Shown: positions 34,072 to 46,266 of the stretch, piece after piece | Position numbering within the stretch: position 1 is the first letter of the stretch | How the letters are laid out: the number at the start of each line of letters is the position of its first letter | Assembly: GCF_000002985.6 (NCBI RefSeq) | Contig: NC_003282.8 | Coordinates: 7,750,001-7,814,000, forward strand | Direction: 5' to 3' | Length of the DNA: 64,000 nt | From: Caenorhabditis elegans | Lineage: Eukaryota; Nematoda; Chromadorea; Rhabditida; Rhabditidae | Position numbers and translations under genes: made by a program | The notes under the pieces: generated by a model | Database searches by the model: none | What the model was told of the DNA's origin: nothing | The model's input: the letters and a program-made list of their open reading frames with translations, nothing else

Positions 34072-35554
34072 TCAATGATATCCGCGTCCGCCTCCTCGTC
34101 CTCTGCCTCTTCCACGACCTCTTCCTCTCCAATTTTGTCCACTATTGTCTCGTGAAGTGTGTTGTTCGAGAACCTAGAAATGACAGTTGATAAGAGCAAT
34201 GTTTTAATGACGCCACAATGGCTAGAAAAAGATTGAACACAACAAACCTGCTCCTCGTGAGTTTTTGGACGGTCGAAAGTACTTTTTTGTCGATTTTGGG
34301 AATGTTGCCTATCTGAAAATAGTTATTTCAAGAAATTTTCCGCAATTAACAATGAGTAAACTTACCAAAAGTATGTTGTTGTTGTCTGAAAGATTCTTGT
34401 TTCACTCCAACCATTTCTTCTGTGCGTCCTCCACGATCTTTTGGAGCATCCATAATTGAAAGTGGATGTTGTTTGCTTTTTGTTCGTTCTCTGAAAATAC
34501 AATTTCATAGTTTTTACCATACATTTTTATAAAAATACCTTCTATCCATAGATGACGCTTTTTGAATATAGAGCAATGAAGAACTTGCAGAAAGAAGATG
34601 AGCTACGTCACTGTTCGCTTTAACTCGTCCAATTTCATCGACACGAGCAGAAAGAATTGATTGAATATTCTCTCTGTGCATCTTGAGGCGATCATTCCAT
34701 AAAAATGATTCAACTGTGACCTTGAGTCGACTGTTCAGAAGTAGAAGTCGATTGTAAAAATCACGAGAAAACGATTCACACTGTTTTTCAATTTCAGGAA
34801 GTGTATTTTCATCAAGAGTCGCTTTGAAAAGTGGATGTCTTTGACTTTGGGAAACGCGTCCATCTGTCTGAAAATAGAATTTGAGAGGGTTTCTTCAATG
34901 AATTATTAATACCTTTTGTCTCAAAGTTTCCAAGAGTTTCCATTCATTAGAATTTCCTGCTTGTTTAGGGAAGTTGAGTGTTCGAAGGGCAGAATCAATA
35001 AGTGGAGTCAGTTCGAGATCACGTTTTTCGGAGACCTTAATGAATTATTTAGGTCGAAGTGGAGGGACTTGAGACTAAAAAGCAAGAAAAAACAAAGTTA
35101 AATAGAAAATATAAAGCAAAAATTTGAGAAAATGTGATTAATGATAAATCCGAGATATTTCCAGTTGTGTTTTGGCAACTTAAATGCAATATTTCAAAAG
35201 AAAACTTACAATTTCACCCGATTCAATTCTTTGTCTAGTAATGAGACGAGCAGTTTTGACTTCTGAATCAAGAAAACTTTCAAGAAGCTTCTTTGCTGAT
35301 GAAGATTGGAAACGTGTTCTAATATCACCGCATGTCAGTTCTTCATGAGGACATTCTGAAAACGAAATAAATTAATTGTATTATCTTCATTCCTTACCTA
35401 ATTCAAGCAAAAAAGTACTGAGATCATAAAGAAACTCTAGTAAATTATGGTCATTCGGCTGTCGGACGTATTCTTCAATTTCGTACAATTCTCGAATTTC
35501 TGCACAATATTGGATAATTTGATTGGCAAAATCGAGAGTTATTCCATCTGACAT
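34072..35554 (-). CDS. FAM98 family protein with C-terminal RGG box
   Basis: Exons near 35554-35396, 35356-35210, 35075-34911, 34867-34540, 34493-34370, 34311-34247 and 34173-34072, about 360 residues. N-terminal calponin-homology-like FAM98 domain with the hallmark PPLRPK segment, followed by an SEKRDLELTPLIDSALRTL helix and a long helical stretch (EKQCESFSRDFYNRLLLLNS). The tail is Gln-rich then RGG-type (WRGRGRGRGRGRGGGRGYH). FAM98B is part of the human tRNA ligase complex with RTCB and DDX1, and FAM98A binds PRMT1; RNA binding here is inferred from the RGG box. ATG 35554 follows a TTTCAG acceptor. A short upstream ATG frame (~35688) does not splice in phase. Confidence 0.82.
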
Positions 35555-36197
35555 TCCTGAAAAATTGTCGGGATTTGGCTCAAGAGGGGTATTAGAGAAA
35601 ATGTGTTCAATGGAGTAAACAACAAATAAGTTTACACTAAATAATCGAATGGAAGGCTGGCACCAGTCACTGAAAACTGACGAAGTGGTGACATCTTATG
35701 AAATATTTGACAGCGGATTTTGCTGATATTATTAAAAAAATGTTTAATTAAATGTTACGTTAAAATCATTAATATATGCAAAGAACAAATAAAAACAGGA
35801 GAGAAATTGCCGAAAGAACTCAACACTAGAGTTCTCCGAGTGGAGTACATAGGTCGTTCGATAGAGCGCACTTGCGGGAACAGTTTTTGTGTCATTTTTT
35901 TATTTCTTCTCATGGAATTCCGATCGGAAGGAATATATTTCCGAAGAATACATTATGATCATCTTTACTGGATTATTTATGTTAAAAAAACCAACTAAAA
36001 ATCCGAGAATCATTTTATTTTAAGAAATAATTCATCAGAAAAAACGATGAATTAAAAATGGCAAGTGGAAATGTACCCTAGACGAAAAGTTATTGATCTT
36101 CACGGAAGTCAAAATAAACAATTTAAATACAGATATGAATATGAACAAGCATGTAGAAAAGTAAGATTATCTATTTACATTAATTTTGAATCGATTG
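35555..36197. promoter_or_regulatory. Promoter region of the FAM98 gene with GAGCGC motif
   Basis: About 640 bp between the imp-3 stop and the FAM98 ATG. At 35859-35877 lies CGATAGAGCGCACTTGCGG, nearly identical to the motif at 24410-24428 in the hcf-1/swd-2.2 promoter. No convincing gene within; the plus-strand frame 35720-35998 overlaps the motif and shows no family resemblance. Confidence 0.5.
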
Positions 36198-39100
36198 TTA
36201 GTGTTTAATCATAAATTTCCATAAGTCGTCGGTATGATTTGCAAATCCAATTGAAAAGATGATTGCAGAAATTGCTGGGAGAACCATAGCCGGAGTTGTT
36301 TTTGATCTGTTAAAAGAGTATTTTGTAAGAAGTAGAATTTAAAACAGTTTTTACCTCCATATAGAAAAGAAAACTGAGAAAACCAGTGATGCAAAGACTG
36401 CGGCAAACGTGATTGCAAAAAGATTTGTATCATACATTGAGCTGTACTTGAGAACAACATTTAGAAATACTCCAGGAACCATTATATCAAGTGCAGCGAG
36501 ACTTTGTTTATTTCCTTTTGTGTCTCGAGGTACAAGGATCATGAGAGGAGAACGATTTTCTTTGACTACTGTGCCTGAAAACATCTATATTAAAAAGTAA
36601 ACAATGTAAAAAATCGCAAAATCGAAAATTTTATTTCAGTCAGTCTCGTAAAACAATTTAAAAAATGTTTAGTACAGTTTATGAACACTTCAATTTTATG
36701 TATCGTAACTTCGCGAAATTTTGTCATGTCCGTTTAAAGGCACATGATGTTTTCCGCGTGGGTCTCGTCACGATATCAGGTGCTAATTTTTCAAAGTTGC
36801 TAATTTTTATACAGAGACTGAAGTTTATAAAGGCAAACATTCCAGCGTTTTCGTGGACGCAAGACTACGATTCCAGTAACTTACTCAAAAGATCCACCAC
36901 ATAAAGGAAGAAAAGATCAAAAAGCGACATTCCAATGACAAATATAATTGCAGTTTGATAGCTCACAGCTTGAATTCTTGAACACACGACGTAAATCGAT
37001 GCAAAAGCAAGAATGTCGTTAGAGATCCAATTACCAGAACATTCATGATAAAGTCCAAATGAGAGAGATACAAGAAGAGAAGCGTACATCATTGATTCTT
37101 CATGATAATAAAAGTAGAATGCTGTAAAATTATGAGATTAGAGTTTCAGCTTTAAAAATATTAACTTACACATATGCTGACTGAATGATTCCAAAAGAAT
37201 TATATGAATACATGCAACGGATGCCCAGATAGGCACATGAACAGCAAACAATTCAGCAATTATGTCGAGCAAACTGAACGTTTTTATTTTGAAGTTTTGA
37301 TAACAATAAAATAATTCAAATTTTTAGTTATTGATTGTATTTCATAAATATATATCCATGAAGCATCCTTTTTCAATTCTTTTTTTGCTCCAAAAGTGGG
37401 TATTCGCACAATTTTAAAATGAAATTTCCTGGTGTCTAGAGTTGGCAAAACATTTTGGATTTTTTTAGAATTTATTTTTTCTGCATAATAAAATTTTTGA
37501 GAAGTTGTCAGTGTCTGGAATAAAATGAACGTTTTCACATTATGAAATAAAAGTTTCGAAATTACAAGCTGCAAAAACCAATAATTAAGAAAAATGTCCC
37601 AATATATTCATCAAATCACGCTCCCAAGCCTGGTTAAGATGTTTTTTTTCAACACCAATTTATAAATATCTTCATTTGCACTTTTTGTTATTAGTTCAAT
37701 TTTCACTATTTGTTTTGCTCCTTATCAAATAAAAACTCACTCAAGTTGAATGTAAACTCTGGGTCCATCATCACTCCTCGGAAGTAGGCTCAACGCACTT
37801 AGTGAATAGGAAAATAGGTCAATCTGAAATAATATGATTTAAATTAAAATTTGATTTAAAAAAACAGAAAACTTACATCTCCGAGTTTTTTATAAATGTC
37901 ACATTTCTCGGCCGTCGTACCTTCTTCTCCGGTAGTCCATACAATTTGACTTTTATCTGGTGATCCACCCATTGAAGATTTTCTGCTTGATCGTTGACTT
38001 GCAGATATCCAATTGCTTGAAGATCCTCTGTGTGTTGTCATAAGATCATGAGTACTTTTTGAGTTAGTACGACTACGAACTTCTGGTGTAACAGATGACG
38101 ATTCTGAAAAAGTGATATGATTAAAATAATTATAATTAAAAAAAAACAAATTTCCATAAAAATTTAATTTATTGAAGATTTAGTTGCGGTAGTTTTTTTT
38201 AAATTACAGAGTTGATTGTCAATTCCACTTTTCGAGATAAAATATTTTTTCAAAAATATATATTTCGGATGTCAATATTATTTCCCTTTTTTAAAATTCT
38301 GAAGAGTTTTGAAAGCACTTGTATTGGTGGAATAATACCTGGTGGAATAATAATTTTACTGCCATCTTCTGCACTTTCTACTACAAATCTCGATTTTGTT
38401 AACTTTCTTGGAGGAGGTGTATCTTGTCCACTTTCATTATCATCCACATATTTCGGTGCAATATCTTCTTCCTCCATTCGTTGACGATGGCTTCGAACTG
38501 TATTTTCGATGTCTGCTTCTTCAATATCTGATAGCAATCCTAGAAAAATAACAATTATATATATATACGAATCAAATTTATAAGTAGGTCATTAAAGGAA
38601 ATTTCGAGCTCACTTGAAATTACTATCTACTAGATTTCTCTCACTGTAGAATGAACTTTTCTGAACACAAATGTGTATAATTTCGAAATAAATGAGAGAA
38701 ATTTGATATGATAGGACGATAAATTTATCAGTTTCCTTCAATTTTGATAATCTTACTTCGAATTCTTTGCTGTTGCTCTGCCTGTTCATCTCCTAATGAA
38801 ACGGAAGCACGCCTGCTGATCTCACGGGAAACCTTTCGAGAGTTGAATGAAGAGGATGTCTGAAACAATTTTCTGTTAAAGAAGAAACAAACAATCACAT
38901 CATGAAATGAATCGATTAATCAATCAAATCAAGGGGAATTACGCTGAACTGGTTGATTTTGATTACCAGACCGAGTTTAATTGACAAGAATGACAGTCTC
39001 AAGAAGTTTTCGAAAGATATTTTCAACAATTGAAAGGGAATTAGAGCGAAAAATTAACTATTTTACATAAAACTAGTGATTGTATTTTTTAAATTTTGAA

Positions 39101-39513
39101 TTAAATCAGCATTTTCCTAGTAGAATCACCTTGAGTTCTTTTTCAGCTTCTCTAGCAATTTCTCTGTCTCGTTCGATATTGGCGCTTCTTTTAGTTCCCA
39201 AATATACAAAATACAAGACTATAGAGAAAACGAATGGGAGAATCATTGCAGGAACCTGATCCATGAATATTACAGTTGTTGAATCGAGCTGCAATTTTTT
39301 AAAATTAATTTAAAGAAATATATTTTATTAAAAACTAACCTCGAAAAAGTAAATTGTAGATGCCCTTCGACAGGAGTGATAAAGTACAATCCATGAAAGA
39401 ATTAAAATGCTCGCCGATGCGGCAATCTTTGCCACGTCGTCTCGCATTTTTGGTGGCGAATCCTGAGCTTTTTTTGAATCAGTACACATACTTTTTCTTT
39501 CTGGGAATAGCAC
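36198..39513 (-). CDS. imp-3: Signal-peptide-peptidase-like intramembrane aspartyl protease
   Basis: About 12 exons from MLFPERKSMCTDSKKAQ (39513) to the stop at 36198, roughly 600 residues. TM1 (IAASASILILSWIVLYHS) and TM2 (MILPFVFSIVLYFVYLG) precede a long Ser/Arg-rich hydrophilic loop (38880-37875). The TM core follows, with catalytic-region matches FVIGMSLFDLFFLYV (YD motif, here FD), SLAALDIMVPGVFLN (GLGD-type motif, here AALD) and TPAMVLPA (PAL motif, here PAM). Both active-site Asp residues are kept. SPP/SPPL proteases cleave type II membrane segments in the ER or Golgi. The large loop insertion is unlike the compact SPP. Symbol from memory (C33H5.11). Confidence 0.85.
36715..36775. 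repeat. Dispersed TCTCG repeat fragment
   Basis: TTTAAAGGCACATGATG followed by GTGGGTCTCGTCACGATA, the same two-part arrangement as at 7900-7983 and 20125-20441. It lies in an imp-3 intron. Confidence 0.55.
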
Positions 39514-40103
39514 GTGCTAACTGTGAGACGATACGAAAACAAAAATGGCAAGAGACGAAGAGAAATCAAGTAGAACCGTACTATATAAAGACCTGTTTAT
39601 CCTTTGCCATACGAAACAAAAAAGAAACGTGCGTTGCTGCCGGTGGGACGACACATAAAGAGAAATAAAGAATGTGTGGGAAAATCAATCTTCTACTGCT
39701 GGCCGGTGACCAACATTTTTAAAGAGCACCACAAACACGTGCTGCTCTCTAGTTCTCCAAGCAGTTGTTTACACATTCGAAAACGCTCTCACAGAGCAAA
39801 AAGTCGCACAAAATAAGGTCTCCCTGGATTTCCCCGTTCACAAATTACCGAAATATTACTTTTATTTTCCGACAACAGTTTATAAAATGGATGAAAGTTC
39901 ACGATTTTAGGTTACAAAAAGAGGAACAAAATAAAAAAAGACAGAACAGTGAAAGGTAATAATGGTAAAATTCGGTTAAACAACAAAGAAATTAAATTTA
40001 GTGAAAACTTTTTTAAATCATTGATTCGAGATTCTTCGGAGGAATTAGGGTTGCAAATTGATGTTGTGGAGAAGATACTGTATGGTCTTGGATCTTCCAC
40101 AAT
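39514..40103. other. Intergenic region, imp-3 promoter side
   Basis: About 590 bp between the imp-3 ATG and the rsp-6 stop. Contains a CACGTG E-box-like site at 39737-39742. Plus-strand open frames (39604-39959) are low-complexity and unsupported. Confidence 0.45.
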
Positions 40104-41228
40104 TTAGTGCGGAGAAGCAGAACGGCTGCGAGAACGGCTTCGAGAGCGGGAGCGACTCTTCGAGTGAGAACGATCACGTTCTTGAGGAGATCGAGATCTG
40201 AAATTTCTCATTTAAATTTAAATAACTATATCCAAAACTCTTACCTTGAACGAGTACGTTCTCTTTCGCGACTGCGTTCACGACTGCGATCTCTGCTTCG
40301 GTCACGACTGCGATCACGGCTTCTGTCGCGGCTGCGATCACGTCCACGATCACGAGAGCGTGAACGGGAACGTCCACGGTCTCCTCGGTATGGCGATCTG
40401 AAATAAACAATGTTAAAACATTCCGAATATTGCATATTTGTCGAATACATCTTTCCTGCAGATGGCAGCATAAAGAAAGGTAGATGTAACTTTCTTACTG
40501 AATGGGAAGATTCAGCCGACGAAGGCATGATGAGACGATTTTGTCAGAAGCTCGATTCAGGAACTACTGCGGAGAATTAACTGATGAAAAGAGTCAAAAA
40601 CAATTCTGGTGCGATGATTTTGGGAGAAGTAAAGGGCGCGTAGCGATGTGGAAGAGAAGAATGTGTCGTGAAGACAGAAGACGGAGAGGAGTGGAAGATA
40701 GTGATGTTTGGGATGGCAGATGGGGACGCGGACGAGCGGAGTCCGCTAAAATTAAAAATTTGGTCCACGGTTTTACCGAATAAAATTTTTAATACAGCTC
40801 TCTTTTCCTTTAACTATCAAATTATTTTCAACTAACCTGTCTCTTCCGCCACCACCTCGGCCGCCGAAACCTCCACCACGACCGCCACCGCCACGTCTTT
40901 GTCCAGTTGAAAGTTCAACACGAGCACGGACACCACAGATTCTTCTATAATTTTGAAGCATTAAACGAATATCCAAAGCAAACAACTTACGATCCGTCAA
41001 GAGCGCGGACAGCATCTTCAGCGTCACGAACGTCGTCGTATTCCACGAACGCAAATCCAGGAGGGCGACGAGCTACCCAAACCTTACGGATCCTTCCAAA
41101 TCGATCAAAAATCTCTTCGAGCTGAAAAATGTATATTTACATAATTACTGTTAATGGCTCAAGATTGAACTCACTTCTTGTGATGTTGCATCACTCGGCA
41201 GACCGCCGACGTACACCTTGGCGTCCAT
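40104..41228 (-). CDS. rsp-6: SR splicing factor (SRSF3/SRSF7 type)
   Basis: Four coding exons: 41228-41176, 41121-40992, ~40948-40837 and, after a 440 bp intron, ~40397-40243 and 40199-40104; about 180 residues. A single RRM spans residues ~1-75 with RNP2 (KVYVGGLP) and RNP1 (PGFAFVEY). A Gly-rich hinge ([18 protein letters not shown]) and an RS domain follow, built of RDRS/RERS repeats and ending in [17 protein letters not shown] proteins bind exonic enhancers and promote spliceosome assembly, and the RS domain is phosphorylated. The RS repeat is a DNA-level minisatellite-like tract (CGTGAC units) at 40260-40380. The long intron before the RS exons is a candidate for regulated splicing. Confidence 0.93.
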
Positions 41229-41813
41229 ACTGAAAAATCAAATTAATTTATGAAGTTGCAAAAGAACGAAGTTTGAATATTCAAAAAATAATTATTGAGA
41301 AACAAAAATAAGTGTGAAACGGAGATAGCTCGAGAGCAACGCGCGCGAAATGATTTCAATAAACGCGACGCAGCTGCTCGCGATGCGTGTAGTACGGTAA
41401 CACTTGTTTCAGCTGTGCAGATTTCCTAATGTCGGGGTGAGATAACGGCGCGAATTCGAACGAAAATTTCAGTTGCAATTAATCTTTTTGATAAATGCAT
41501 TTTATAAATAAGCCGAATTTGTTGCACTGTATAACGGATACATGTATTAATACAGAAATTGTGCAATAAAAAGTAAACTCGAATGCATCACATTTACACT
41601 TAATTTTTTAAAGCATGCCTTGTTGCATGTTTCCACTAAAATATGTTTTATAAAAAAACCGAAATGATAACTATCTTCTGAAAATATACATACAAATGTG
41701 AAAGTAGAATTGTGCTGAATTTATTTCTAAGTAGAAATAGCAAAACCAGTCAAAGTTTCAATTGATTTTTATATATCAATTGCAAATTTATGAACCAGAT
41801 TATCAAATTAAAA
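41229..41813. other. rsp-6 promoter and intergenic region
   Basis: GC-rich patch at 41325-41400 (ACGCGCGCGAAATG, CGCGACGCAGC) just upstream of the rsp-6 ATG, probably its promoter. The rest is AT-rich 3' flank of the CYSTM-like gene. Confidence 0.5.
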
Positions 41814-42192
41814 TTATTTGCTCAAACACAAAAAACATAGACAAGCCATTAAACCAGCTAAGCAACACATTTCGCCTCCTCCTCCCCCGTGCTCCCGTTC
41901 ACGATGATGATGATGGTGATGGCAGTCGTCAACTCTGAAAGAAATAAGTCAATATTATTAATTTTTCGCGAAATATCGAATAGAACTCACATGACAGTTT
42001 GAGGCTGTTGATAATATACTGCATATGCTGGTTGAACGCCTTGTCCGATGGGAACACCGGGTTGTACTGTGTAGACACCTTGTGGAGGTTGTGGATATGC
42101 GTTATAAGCCTTGAATCATTTTCGGTTTAGTTTTTTTCAAAGATCGAACTCACTTGATTGTAAGGTGGCGGTGGTGGTGGTGCGCCGCTCAT
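41814..42192 (-). CDS. Small CYSTM-like cysteine-rich membrane protein
   Basis: Three small exons (42192-42155, 42111-41991, 41938-41814), phases consistent, give about 95 residues. The N-terminus is Pro/Tyr/Gln-rich (MSGAPPPPPPYNQ, PQPPQGVYTVQPGVPIGQG). A His run (CHHHHHHRER) follows, and the protein ends in a short Cys-rich hydrophobic helix, GEMCCLAGLMACLCFLCLSK. This layout matches the CYSTM module, a C-terminal Cys-rich tail-anchor linked to stress responses and palmitoylation in other eukaryotes. The His run suggests metal binding, unproven. It lies 232 bp downstream of ntp-1 on the same strand. Confidence 0.8.
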
Positions 42193-42423
42193 TGTCAAAT
42201 ACTGAAAATATAGTGATAAGAGAATGACGATTCAAAGACGACGAGTTTATAAAATACTCCTTTTCCTTATTTGCCTTTCGCTGATTCATCTAGAAGTGAA
42301 GTGACGAAACTTAGTTATCATTTTAATCGGGTTGAATATAAAGTAAAAGACCAGTCACACCTTTTTATTGCATTTGACATGAAAATAATGATAAATTATA
42401 ATTGTTATAAGTTAAATCATGCT

Positions 42424-44753
42424 CTACACATTTAGAAAATCCGGTTTAGAATCGGTTCGCAGAAAATTATATTTTTTGTACGTAGATTCAGATTGAAGTT
42501 GGCGATATAAAGCAACTGCCAGTACAATGATAAGAATGACAAAAAATGAGAAGAAATTTGATATTTGTTGGGTAGATTGCGCAACTTCAAGTTGTTCTAG
42601 TAGGTTGAATTTGAGATCCTTTGAGTGATAAAGCATTGCTCCTAGAGCCCATTGCATTTCTTCACCGGCTATTTTCAGAACACTCTGAAAATATTTATCT
42701 TGAATGTAAGATGTGTCTTTAAAAATTCATACCTGAAACAAATGCTTGGTTTTATCCACATTAAAACCGTCATGAAGTACACTGGTCACCCAAGCAGCTT
42801 TGAAACAGTTTGTTCCAAGTCGTTCAATGTCAGCGTTGGGAAATTCATTTCTTTTGAATCCATCTTGAATATCATTCCAATCTTTTTGGCAGTATTTTCG
42901 AACTTCGTCCGTAAATTTTTGATAATGATATTCGCCACCAGATCCGAAATTGCTTGTCGTATACCAGTATTCTGAGAAGCCATACAATTGAACAGTTGAT
43001 AGGTTAACTGATGGAGCAATCACGTTACGTAGGAAACATGTTGGGTTTGGACAAGAAGGTTGAGCTTTATCACCGATTAAAGATGATACTTGTGCAAGAC
43101 AAACGTCCCATTCTCCGGTACCCTGTAAATTTGAATAAATTTGAAAAAATAGTAGTTTCTAAACTTACATTAACTGTGAACTCTCCAATTAACCTGTTAA
43201 GACCTCTGGGAGAGCACGAATCATTTGAATTTCCAGATTTAACAAGCGAATTTTCATACTTTTTCAGGCCTTCATTTGCTCCATAACCAAGGAATGTGGT
43301 AGAATAAATCTTATACTTGTAGTCCTCATTGGTTTCAATCGATCCTAAATTGATCTCATACACATTTCCGCCGTTGTACGATTCCTTTTCATTTGCAATT
43401 TCAAATGCTATTTGAACGCTTGCACCGCCCATATCAATCATTCCAACTTTTGAATCATTCTCTTTATCAAATCTGCCTGAAACACAAAAATATATAAATA
43501 ATGTTTTAAAATTTCGAAAATATGTTTTATTCTTAAAATTTCAATCAGGAAAAAAAAACTAAATTATTATATTTCAATTATCATTTTTTTCAGTATTAAA
43601 GTGTTTTTTATAACTTGCTTTATAAATTTCAAGGAACGCTCATTTATTCGAAACGGTCTCGCCGCGCGCACTTCTTTTGAAATAAATATCTACAGTAACC
43701 TTGGAGTGTTTGCGAATTTGGGAACTTAGGTTCTTGGTGTTTTATGGGGAATCCTGATTCTTTTCACTGCATTCAGAATTTGAGATTTAATAAACTTCAG
43801 TTCCTACATCAAATGAACAAATTTGTGAAATATTGGACTATAGCTTATAGTAGCAAGCAAAATCGCTTTCGAGTGCCGCACAACCCTAATATGAGGCGCA
43901 AGACTATAATAGAATAAATTGAAAATGGAAACATACCAAGAATATAATTGACTGCAATCCAACTATATATACCTTCCCAAGCACCATCAATAATCCGTAT
44001 ATTTGAGTCACTAACTCTTAAAGCAGTGACACTTTTCAAGCCATTTTGCAAATTTTTGATAATCGCATCTTTTTGTCTGAAAAATTGAAACATTTTCAAT
44101 TCTATCTGGGAAAAAAATGCATACGCTTCTGGAAGGAGTCTCATTCCAGCGGTTGCAAAAATCAAAAGATCTGTTTCACCAAGTTGCTCATATGGAATAT
44201 GCTCCTCAGCGAATCGAAGTAATGGAGTCAAGTATTCTGAAAATATACACTTTAGGATTAATAAAAACAAATTTTAATTTGAAACTTACCTACAACCTGT
44301 TCAGGTTTATCACCGAAACTGCTCAATCCAGGAGTAACTTTCTTAACAACAGGCTCGGATTCATGTATCAATGTGTCAATATTAGTTAGTCCTCCACTCA
44401 ATGGTTTTAAAGTGTACACAAATAAACGTGTGCCACTTGACCCAGCATCACATATCACACCATACTTAATATCTAAAAAAAAAGTTATATTCTGGAATTA
44501 CCGTTTTCAGCTTACTATTCTTCGTCTCCACGACACTTCTCACCGATCTCTGAACTCTTTCAGAACTTCCTCCAGACATCGGAATAATTGTAAGTATTAA
44601 AAGAAGGCATGTACATGTGAGCAGGAAGCCGTACACATTGTAAGTGCGCATCGGCCACCTGAAAGTATTAGCTGTTTCTGAAGAAGTCAATCGATGGCAG
44701 TTGCTGCTTTCTTCAAACGGCGACTGGTCCCTTATCGTGTACCGCCATCTCAT
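42424..44753 (-). CDS. ntp-1: Ectonucleoside triphosphate diphosphohydrolase (GDA1/CD39 apyrase)
   Basis: Seven or so exons, about 550 residues. N-terminal TM anchor (YNVYGFLLTCTCLLLILTII) and C-terminal TM (ISNFFSFFVILIIVLAVAL) flank the catalytic domain. Apyrase conserved regions are visible in order: ACR1 DAGSSGTRLFVY, ACR2 FATAGMRLLPE, ACR3 GAWEGIYSWIAVNY and ACR4 MIDMGGASVQIAFE. The two-TM layout resembles NTPDase4/7 of the Golgi and lysosome. It hydrolyses nucleoside di- and triphosphates in the secretory lumen, supporting glycosylation. The intron at 43480-43930 is the longest and carries a repeat-like GGTCTCGCCGCGCGCA stretch at 43656-43671. Located 236 bp downstream of sgo-1 on the same strand. 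Confidence 0.92.
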
Positions 44754-44988
44754 GCCGCTTCTTTCGTCGGAATGGGAAAAACGTCAGAAATAGGGATTTT
44801 TGATGGAATGTTTCCTACTATTGAATAAAAAATTTCAAAATAAGAACAAAGCGTGAGGAAAAACATAATTCTATTGACAAGTTTACTTAATTTTCAGACA
44901 ATGCAAGCAAAACAATAATGTGTGATTAAAATGATATTTCAGAAAATAAATATATAATGGCGGTGACTTAGATCTTCAATGAAATTGG

Positions 44989-46266
44989 TCAGAAAAATGT
45001 ATTGATGTATGGCATTGGTTCATCATGCTTTCCAGGTCGACGGAGTTTGTCTTTTCCACTTGGTTCTTTCAATGATTTGATATTCATTTTCGCAGATCGT
45101 TGACGACGAACCTGAATCTTTGAGAAAATTGTTTTCATAATTGATTTCTATTAGTTTTTATGTGTCATTTACACCAGAAAAATAAACAATCTTGAAGTGC
45201 TCACCGTTGATGATAGTTCGGTGTCATCTGATTGTGGTGCAAGGGCGGGAGTTGATGGCTTTTTGAATCTTGGTGTTGGAGGTTTCCTAGCCGTTGGCTT
45301 AGAAGGGCCTGCAGGAGTTGATGATGGAGCAATGAGCATAGGTGCACGCCGATTTGTTGGAATTGTAGATGCTTCTTCGACAATAGATGAATCAGCTGAA
45401 AATTCATGAATAGTAATATTATATTAAAACTTTAAGTAATGAAAATTACCGTTAAAACTTTGGAACAGCTCACTTCTTCGACCCTTTCCGACGCTTTGTT
45501 TTTTTCGAGGAGTTCCATTTACAGCGTTTTGAATTGAAGACGTACTTTGAGATGAATTATTATCAAATCGAATTTCATTTTCATCAATTTCTCCTTGCAT
45601 AGAAGACTGACAAAATGGTATTTCGTCAACTGAAACATTACTCAAAAATGAAAATATATTCAAAATCATTTCATTCCTACCTCTTTCCAAATTTAACTCT
45701 AATTTTGGTGGCCGTCGCGTATTTAAGCCACTCGGTTCAGGTTCCAAATCTTTGAAAAGTCCATCTAATTCCAATCCTGTCTGTTGAATATTCTGTACTA
45801 ATTTTTTATGTAAAACTGCAGCATGTGCCAGGCGAAATTTCAACCTTTGCTCGACAATTAGCTCAATTCGCTGCTCAAGAGTTCCATCGATGAGCTCTTG
45901 ATTTCTGAAATATTTGAATAAAATATATAGTTTCCACATTAAAACAAGATTTACTTACTTTTGTCGTAAGGCGACATTTTCATTTCGTAGTTTTTCAATA
46001 GTCTTTGTGCATTGTACAACTTGTTGCTGAAAAATTATATACGTATTTCTGAGCAGCAGGAAATTGAGAAAAAAAACTCACTTTTAGCAGAAGATTCTTC
46101 TTAACAAGAGAATCGTTGGCGCTCTTGAAATTTATTGTTGGTTCAGGGACTGAAACATTTGTATTTTACACATAAACTTTGTAAATATAATAATACCTTC
46201 TTTAGATGGTCGTTTTTTTGCTGCTACAATTCCTCCAAAAATAGATTGTGCAGTTTTTGCATCCAT
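44989..46266 (-). CDS. sgo-1: Shugoshin
   Basis: About seven exons from MDAKTAQSIFGGIVAAKKRP (46266) to the stop at 44989, roughly 310 residues. The N-terminal coiled coil (LVKKNLLLKQQVVQCTKTIE, continuing LRQKNQELIDGTLEQRIELI) is the PP2A-B56 and dimerisation region of shugoshins. The C-terminal basic SGO motif is present (VRRQRSAKMNIKSLKEPSGK). Between them are Pro/Ser-rich linkers. Shugoshin protects centromeric cohesin and acts in meiotic chromosome segregation and germline structure in worms. It is the first gene of a same-strand run, sgo-1, ntp-1 and the CYSTM-like gene. Symbol recalled (C33H5.15). Confidence 0.9.

Noticed and set aside
35642-35688. Upstream ATG exon for the FAM98 gene (MSPLRQFSVTGASLPFDYL)
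   Set aside because: No donor in a phase compatible with the acceptor at 35556; the ATG at 35554 needs no upstream exon.
40502-40783. 93-codon plus-strand frame inside the rsp-6 intron
   Set aside because: Arg/Lys-rich product from a purine-rich strand, no homology; more likely intronic regulatory sequence.
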